Assembly (NCBI RefSeq): GCF_006439025.1 | Contig: NZ_RCYZ01000008.1 | Location: forward strand, 62,001-126,000 | Length of the DNA: 64,000 bases | Direction: 5' to 3' | Source of the DNA: Hymenobacter nivis | GTDB lineage: Bacteria > Bacteroidota > Bacteroidia > Cytophagales > Hymenobacteraceae | In this document: positions 59,481-64,000 of the stretch, one piece after another | Layout: each line of letters opens with the position of its first letter | Numbering within the stretch: position 1 is the stretch's first letter | Made by a program: the position numbers and the translations under genes | The notes under the pieces: generated by a model | Told to the model about the DNA's origin: nothing | The model's database searches: none | The model's input: the letters and a program-made list of their open reading frames with translations, nothing else

Positions 59481-59534
59481 TGGGGCCAATGTTGCGCGGG
59501 GGCCCTACTTTAGCCTATCTGCTTGCCCTTGCTT

Positions 59535-60233
59535 ATGGCCCACCCCGATACCGCCCTGCACCACCACGACCGCACCGAGTTCCAGCTGGAGCGGTTGATT
59601 TTGTTCACCGATGCAGTTTTTGCCATTGCCATCACGCTGCTGGCCATTGAGATAAAGGTGCCCGAGCTGCACGAGGTGCACTCGGAAACGGAGGTGGTAA
59701 ACGCCGTGCTGCACCTGATTCCGCGGTTCGTGGGCTTTTTCGTGGCCTTCTTCGTCATCGCCATCTACTGGGTGGCCCACCACCGCGTGTTCCGCTACGT
59801 GTACCAGTACACCAACGGGCTGATTTGGCTGAACGTGCTTTTCCTGCTCAGCATCGTGCTGATGCCGTTCACGGCCGCCTTCCAGGGCGAATACCCCATG
59901 CTGAAAACGCCCTGGGTGCTGTACTGCGCCAGTGTGGTGTTCACCGCCCTGATGCAGGTGTGGCTGCAAGCCTACATCCGCAACCCGGCCCACGGCGTCA
60001 CCCGCCCCGAGCACCAGCACCACCCCGACCTGGACCTGCTACGGCCCCTGGTATCGGTGGCCGCGTTTGTGGCCAGCGCGGTGCTAATGCTGCTGGGCTT
60101 CGTCGTGTTGTCGCGGCTGGTTCTCATCGGCATCTTCCCGCTGATGGTGCTCTACGGCCGCCGCCACCGCCGGCTGCTGGCCCAGCACGAGGCGCGCCAC
60201 GCCCCGGCCGGGGCCCCAGCGCCCGCCGCTTAG
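59535..60233 (+). CDS. TMEM175-family potassium channel-like protein (DUF1211)
   Basis: A 232-aa membrane protein with six helices. The first helix carries RLILFTDAVFAIAITLLAIEIKVP, where FTD replaces the usual FSD of the selectivity-filter motif of TMEM175-type channels. HRVFRYVYQYTNGLIWLNVLFLL is the second conserved block. Bacterial TMEM175 proteins form tetrameric, potassium-permeable channels; the human relative is lysosomal. Ser to Thr in the filter is mild but worth noting. The ATG at 59535 is preferred over a TTG 12 nt earlier. Its stop codon overlaps that of the convergent DUF202 gene. Confidence 0.88.
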   Translation: MAHPDTALHHHDRTEFQLERLILFTDAVFAIAITLLAIEIKVPELHEVHSETEVVNAVLHLIPRFVGFFVAFFVIAIYWVAHHRVFRYVYQYTNGLIWLNVLFLLSIVLMPFTAAFQGEYPMLKTPWVLYCASVVFTALMQVWLQAYIRNPAHGVTRPEHQHHPDLDLLRPLVSVAAFVASAVLMLLGFVVLSRLVLIGIFPLMVLYGRRHRRLLAQHEARHAPAGAPAPAA

Positions 60234-60505
60234 CCCGCCACTCGGCAGTCCTCAATCTCGCGGCGGCGCGCCCGGAAGCGCAGCCAGCCCACCAACATGG
60301 TGGCGCCCGCCGCGGCCAACGCGCTGTAGCCCAGCCGCCCGCCCCGCTCGGGGTGCAGCTGCAACAGCGCCAGCCCAAACGCCACCAGCGCCAGGCTGGT
60401 GCGCACGTACGTGAGCAAGGTGCGCTCGTTGGCCATGCGGGTGCGGAAGGCGGCCAGCTGCTGCTGGTCGTAGTTGGGGCGCGGCTTGGGCGGGGTTGGC
60501 AGCAT
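60230..60505 (-). CDS. DUF202 family small membrane protein
   Basis: A 91-aa protein with MANERTLLTYVRTSLALVAFGLALLQL, the DUF202 signature NERTxLxWxRTxLxLxxFG, and two or three membrane helices ending in RRREIEDCRVAG. Function unknown. The start at 60505 is chosen. Stop codons of this gene (60230-60232, minus) and of the convergent TMEM175-like gene (60231-60233, plus) overlap, sharing the bases TA. Confidence 0.85.
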   Translation of the reverse strand: MLPTPPKPRPNYDQQQLAAFRTRMANERTLLTYVRTSLALVAFGLALLQLHPERGGRLGYSALAAAGATMLVGWLRFRARRREIEDCRVAG

Positions 60506-60565
60506 ACGGGGCCCTACGCAAGGGCGCACCGGCCGGTTGGCGGGCGTGCCCTCGCGCCCTGGAGC

Positions 60566-62038
60566 TTACCGGTAGCCGAAGCGGTAGCGCAGCCCGATGC
60601 TGGCCCCGCCCTGTAAATCTTCCCGGCCGTCGCGAAAAATGGTGCGCACGTCTTTGTTGAGCACGGCTTCGGCCGTGGCCTGCACCCGGCGGCGGCGGCC
60701 AAACCCGTAGCTGGCCGCGTACCCCACGGTGGCGTGAAGGCCAAAGGTGCGGCGTTGAAACCCAAACGTTTCTTTATTGGTAACAATTTGGTTATCAACT
60801 AAATATTCCCGGAAATCAACTGCTGACCACACGGGCACCAGGCCCCCTATGGCATCGAACTGCCACCGGTTCAGGAAGGCCGGCGTGAGGGCGTAGCGCA
60901 CCAGTACGGGCACGGCCACCCCCCGCTCCCGCAGCGTTTGGTTGGCAATGCGGTAGATGCCCCGGGCGTTGTCGAACAAGGTGCCGGGGGGCTCTTCGTT
61001 GAGCGTGCCGCCTCCTTGCACCCCCACCTGCACCGCCAGGCGCGGGGCCACGTAGTAGCCCACGTACACGTAGGGCACCGGCCCCGCAGCCACGTATTGG
61101 CTGTAAGTGCCGTACCCATCGCGGTAGCTCGTCGGGTAATGAATAATCTGTATTTCGCTGGGCGAAGTTTTAACAATAGGGCCCGAGCTGGGGTAGGGCG
61201 TTTGCTCGGAATACTGCGCGCGGTAAAAATACCCCCCTACTTCCACCCCGGCGTAGAACCGGGGCCGCAGCGTAACCGCCTCGTCGGCGGGTGCGAGGCG
61301 CTCCGAATAAACCACCGGCGGGGCCCCCAGCACAATTCCCAGGCGCAAGCTGCCGCCCAGGTCTACCCGGCCGAACCCCGACGAGGTTGACGCCAGGCCC
61401 GTTATCCCCACGTTGGCATCTACGAAGCCGTAGCGGCCCAGGCGGCGCTGCAACCCGTAGAGCAGCGCCGCATCGAACGCGGCCACGCCCCCGCGGGGGG
61501 TGGCAAAGAGGTAGAACGGCGTTTCGTGCGCGTTGCGGCCCAGGCCCGTGCCCACGGCCAGCGATAGGTAGTTGGCCGAGAAGTTGCCGGTGCCGTGGCC
61601 CTGGCGCAGGCGGCGCTCCAGGTTGTAGTAGTAGCGGGCCCCCACTTGGGCGCGCACGCTCAGGGCCGGGCGCAGGTCGCCGGCGTTGCCCAGCCGGAAG
61701 TGGGTGATGGCCGGGCTTACTTCGCCCAGCACCGACCAGGCCGGGCGGCGCAGCTTGCGCTCGTAGGCTATGTGCAGGCCGTAGCGGGTGTAGTAGTTGT
61801 TATCTCCCAAGGAGCGGGCCCCGGGCAGGAAGTTGTTCAGCCCCAGTTTCCACAGGTCGCGTTCTTCGCGCTGCACGCGCAGCGGCGCGTCGGTGGCCGG
61901 CGGAATGGCCAGCTCCTCGCTGTACTGCAGGCGGGTGGTGTCGGCGGGCACGGTTTGGGCCCCGGCGCGCAGGGCCGGGCCGGCCAGCAAGCCCGCCCCC
62001 AACAGGAGGCGGCCGCAAAAGGAGTAGTGGCAAGGCAT
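60566..62038 (-). CDS. Probable outer-membrane beta-barrel protein
   Basis: A 490-aa exported protein: a signal peptide (to about residue 28, AGAQT), a short linker, and a long series of amphipathic strands with alternating hydrophobic/polar residues and many Tyr, Phe and Arg. The final strand, ASIGLRYRFGYR, ends in an aromatic/Arg residue as outer-membrane barrels do. Length suggests 16-18 strands. It is the last gene of the sigma/anti-sigma operon, 21 bp after the DUF4097-like gene, and may be the output of that regulatory unit. Confidence 0.7.
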   Translation of the reverse strand: MPCHYSFCGRLLLGAGLLAGPALRAGAQTVPADTTRLQYSEELAIPPATDAPLRVQREERDLWKLGLNNFLPGARSLGDNNYYTRYGLHIAYERKLRRPAWSVLGEVSPAITHFRLGNAGDLRPALSVRAQVGARYYYNLERRLRQGHGTGNFSANYLSLAVGTGLGRNAHETPFYLFATPRGGVAAFDAALLYGLQRRLGRYGFVDANVGITGLASTSSGFGRVDLGGSLRLGIVLGAPPVVYSERLAPADEAVTLRPRFYAGVEVGGYFYRAQYSEQTPYPSSGPIVKTSPSEIQIIHYPTSYRDGYGTYSQYVAAGPVPYVYVGYYVAPRLAVQVGVQGGGTLNEEPPGTLFDNARGIYRIANQTLRERGVAVPVLVRYALTPAFLNRWQFDAIGGLVPVWSAVDFREYLVDNQIVTNKETFGFQRRTFGLHATVGYAASYGFGRRRRVQATAEAVLNKDVRTIFRDGREDLQGGASIGLRYRFGYR

Positions 62039-62059
62039 GGGCAGCAGGGAGAAGGGTGG

Positions 62060-62995
62060 CTAAAGGGTGGCCGGCAGCGGCAGGGTTTGCAAAGTCAGGG
62101 GGGCGTAGGAGGTGCTGGCGCGCACCAGCGGGCGGGCGTTGGCGTCCGTCGCCAGCGCGGCCCGGCTGGCCGTCCCTTTGCGGGCAGCGGCGTAGGCCGG
62201 CGGCACGGTTAGGGCCCCTTCATGGGCGCTGAGCTGATAGGCGAACAGCTCGGGCTGCGGGGCGCTGATGACGACCTCCGTGCGGTCGGCCTCCACCGTG
62301 AGGCGGCGCAGGGCGGCCGTGGGCTGGATGCGCACGCTGCCGTAGTAGTTGCGCACAAAGCACTTGCCGCCCAGCCCCAGCAGCTGCACCGCCGATTTGT
62401 TGGCCTCGCAGGTGAAGTCGGCTTGCACGTTGGTGGCCGTCAGGTCGGCGTAGCGCACGGTGGCGGCGAGGGTGCCGCGCAGGTTGCGCAGGTTGATTTG
62501 TCCGAAGCTCTGCTCCAGCGCCTGCCGGCCGCTCAGGTCGGCCAGCGTGGTTTGGCCGTAGGCGTTGGCCACTTGCAGGGGGTTGCCGGCGGGCATCCAC
62601 ACGGTGTACTCGGCCCGCAGGTCGGCGCGCACGGCGGGGGCCCCGGCGGGCAAGGCGAAGAAGTTCACCAGGTCCAGGGCGTTGCCGTTTTGCTGGAGGC
62701 GGTAGCCGGCCACCGGCAGGTCCTGCTCGGCCACGGCCCGCTCGGGGTGCCGGGCGCTGAGGCGCAACGTCACCTGCACGGTGGGCTGGTCCCAGCCGCG
62801 CACCAGCACGGTGGCCTTTTCGGCCCGGATGCGCACGGCCATGCCCGGCGGGCAGGGCCAGCTTTGGGCCAGCGTGCGGGCCACCACTTGTACTTTCTGC
62901 TGGGCCCGGGCAGCGGGCAGCAGCCCCAATAGGGCCCCCAGCAAAATCACCAGCCACCGCCAGTGCCGCCATAATTCATTCGTAGTGAGCCTCAT
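62060..62995 (-). CDS. Secreted putative adhesin (DUF4097-like)
   Basis: A 311-aa protein with a signal segment (LVILLGALLGLLPAARAQ) and a right-handed beta-helix-like domain typical of DUF4097/auto-transporter adhesin head families: repeated short strands such as TTLADLSGRQALEQSFGQINLRNLRGTLAATVRYADLTATNVQADF. Two Cys and several His at the C-terminal half are of unclear role. The start at 62995 overlaps the stop of the upstream anti-sigma gene (ATGA overlap), so translation is coupled. The frame is open upstream to 63412, but that part is antisense-like and overlaps the anti-sigma gene. Confidence 0.8.
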   Translation of the reverse strand: MRLTTNELWRHWRWLVILLGALLGLLPAARAQQKVQVVARTLAQSWPCPPGMAVRIRAEKATVLVRGWDQPTVQVTLRLSARHPERAVAEQDLPVAGYRLQQNGNALDLVNFFALPAGAPAVRADLRAEYTVWMPAGNPLQVANAYGQTTLADLSGRQALEQSFGQINLRNLRGTLAATVRYADLTATNVQADFTCEANKSAVQLLGLGGKCFVRNYYGSVRIQPTAALRRLTVEADRTEVVISAPQPELFAYQLSAHEGALTVPPAYAAARKGTASRAALATDANARPLVRASTSYAPLTLQTLPLPATL

Positions 62996-63696
62996 GATAT
63001 GAGCAATTGAACCAGTTCGCGGGTGATGCTGGCTTGCAGGCTGACGAGCCGGGCCTGTTCGCGCAGCAGCTCGGGCGAGGCGCCGAAGCGGCGGGTGTCG
63101 CGGCGCAGCTGCGCCTGCTGGGTTTCCAGCTCGGTGAGCTGCGTGCGCAGCGAGCGGAACTCGCCCGACTGGCACACCGCCGGCAGCGCCGAGCAGTGCG
63201 CGTCGATGAAGGCCCGGCCTTGCCGGTCCAGTGGGTCGGGGCCGGGGGCCGGGGCCGGTGCCGGGGGCCCCATTTCCTCGCTGAACGAAAGCGTTTCGTG
63301 CAGCGCCCCCGCCGGGGCCCCCGGGGCCGGCCGCTGCTGCCACCATACTCCCAGCACCAGCAGCACGCTGGCCGCCACGGCCAGCACGCGGCGCACGGTG
63401 CGGGCTGGCCACAGGGCCCGCACCACAGCCAGGGGCCCTAACGCAACCGGCACTATATTATTCTGACTTTCAATAGATTCAACAACATGGAGTCGGGCCG
63501 CGATGGCGTCCCAGAGCGCCGCGTCGGGCTCGTGCGTGGGCAGCGCGGGCACGGCGCGCGCCAGGGCCTCGTCGGCCGCCAGCTGCGCTGCGATGCGCGG
63601 CCAGGTGGCCGGGTCCGGCGCGCGGACCGGCAGGTCGTCGAGGGCCCGCCGGAGGTGCGGGCGGCCGTCTTCGGGCGTGTCGGGGGGCTGGGTCAT
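62992..63696 (-). CDS. Anti-sigma factor-like single-pass membrane protein
   Basis: A 234-aa protein: a cytosolic N-terminal part (1-100) with helices like PATWPRIAAQLAADEALARAVPAL and DAALWDAIAARLHVVESI, one transmembrane helix (about 102-119), and a periplasmic part with a Pro/Ala-rich linker and a coiled coil (FRSLRTQLTELETQQAQLRRDTRRF). Position immediately after an ECF sigma gene (1-bp gap) and size make it the cognate anti-sigma factor (inference); no zinc-binding HxxxCxxC motif is present. Confidence 0.8.
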   Translation of the reverse strand: MTQPPDTPEDGRPHLRRALDDLPVRAPDPATWPRIAAQLAADEALARAVPALPTHEPDAALWDAIAARLHVVESIESQNNIVPVALGPLAVVRALWPARTVRRVLAVAASVLLVLGVWWQQRPAPGAPAGALHETLSFSEEMGPPAPAPAPGPDPLDRQGRAFIDAHCSALPAVCQSGEFRSLRTQLTELETQQAQLRRDTRRFGASPELLREQARLVSLQASITRELVQLLIS

Positions 63697-63697
63697 G

Positions 63698-64000
63698 TCA
63701 GAGGTGCTTTAGTTTTTGTTGCAGCAGGCGCTTGGCGTGGTGGAGCTGCGACTTGCTGGTGCCCTCGCTGATGGCAAGCAGCGCGGCCACCTCGCGGTGG
63801 GCGTAGCCTTCCACCTCCACCAGGCAGAACACGGCCCGGTAGCCGGCCGGCAGCTCGCCAATGGCCCGGTCCAGGGCCTCGCCGGTGAGGTTGTCGCGCC
63901 AGGCCACCAGCGGCTCGGGGTGGCGGTCGTGGTCGTACGCTTCGGTGCGCTGCGCGTGCCGCAGCGTGCGCAGGGCCCGCCGCACCACAATGGTTTTCAC
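63698..64000 (-). CDS. ECF RNA polymerase sigma factor, C-terminal part (cut by the window edge)
   Basis: The last 100 residues of a sigma-70 family protein: the end of region 2, a linker with DNLTGEALDRAIGEL, and region 4 (GYRAVFCLVEVEGYAHREVAALLAISEGTSKSQLHHAKRLLQQKL), whose helix-turn-helix contacts the -35 element. The N-terminus lies beyond position 64000. It is the first gene of the operon that continues with the anti-sigma factor, the putative adhesin and the outer-membrane protein. Confidence 0.9.
   Translation of the reverse strand: MKTIVVRRALRTLRHAQRTEAYDHDRHPEPLVAWRDNLTGEALDRAIGELPAGYRAVFCLVEVEGYAHREVAALLAISEGTSKSQLHHAKRLLQQKLKHL

Overview
The window looks like chromosome of a pigmented, high-GC member of the Bacteroidota, most likely Hymenobacter or a close Hymenobacteraceae relative. 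The evidence is the base composition (high GC, estimated by eye), the absence of Shine-Dalgarno sites, many promoters with the Bacteroidota -7 element TAnnTTTG, carotenoid genes (a lycopene cyclase and a CruF-like protein), and families typical of the phylum: the short starch-synthase-like protein next to panC/panD, an ECF sigma/anti-sigma/putative adhesin/outer-membrane operon, YwqK-type lipoproteins and DUF4142. The genus is an inference. I found no tRNA, rRNA, CRISPR, transposase or phage gene.

Layout. 0-7 kb: thrC, an ABM monooxygenase, prmC, an AraC regulator with an SDR oxidoreductase, ribD, a free-Met-R-SO reductase and a fasciclin protein. 7-15 kb: an ECF sigma factor with a membrane-anchored trypsin-like protease, a tiny Thr/Ala-rich lipoprotein, and a McrBC-type restriction system whose mcrB and mcrC are separated by about 1.36 kb holding a lipocalin gene and an AT-richer gene-free stretch. 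15-30 kb: a 2OG-Fe(II) oxygenase, chromate transporter, TIM-barrel hydrolase-like protein, acyltransferase, SRAP protein, GT35 glucan phosphorylase-like enzyme, RlpA, DUF72, a polytopic membrane protein, an acyltransferase-3 and a TesA-like esterase. 30-40 kb: CruF-like protein, lptB, GH3-family enzyme, AIM24-like protein, gltX, RidA, glmS. 40-46 kb: starch-synthase-like protein, panC-panD-flippase-like protein, LOG-family protein, crtY. 46-64 kb: DUF349, ettA, DUF421, inorganic pyrophosphatase, SGNH hydrolase, a LuxR-type regulator with a degenerate receiver, YugP-like protease, rfaE2, FtsX-type permease, queA, ispD, an enoyl-CoA hydratase-like protein, DUF4142, TMEM175-like channel, DUF202, and a sigma/anti-sigma operon that runs off the right edge.

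Most genes are single transcription units of core metabolism, cell-envelope assembly (lptB, rfaE2, glmS, rlpA) and cofactor synthesis (riboflavin, pantothenate, isoprenoids). The main structure outside genes is of four kinds: (i) -7 elements placed almost exactly 4 nt before start codons, suggesting leaderless mRNAs; (ii) degenerate inverted arrays of short AT-rich words (TTAGTTGT, AACAGTTA, GAATGAGT) between genes; (iii) a REP-like palindrome family; (iv) striking over-use of the palindromic core GGGGCCC/GGGCCCC, inside and outside genes. The best candidates for something undescribed are the split McrBC locus with its atypical McrB N-terminus, the word arrays, and a GT35 enzyme that appears to lack the PLP lysine.
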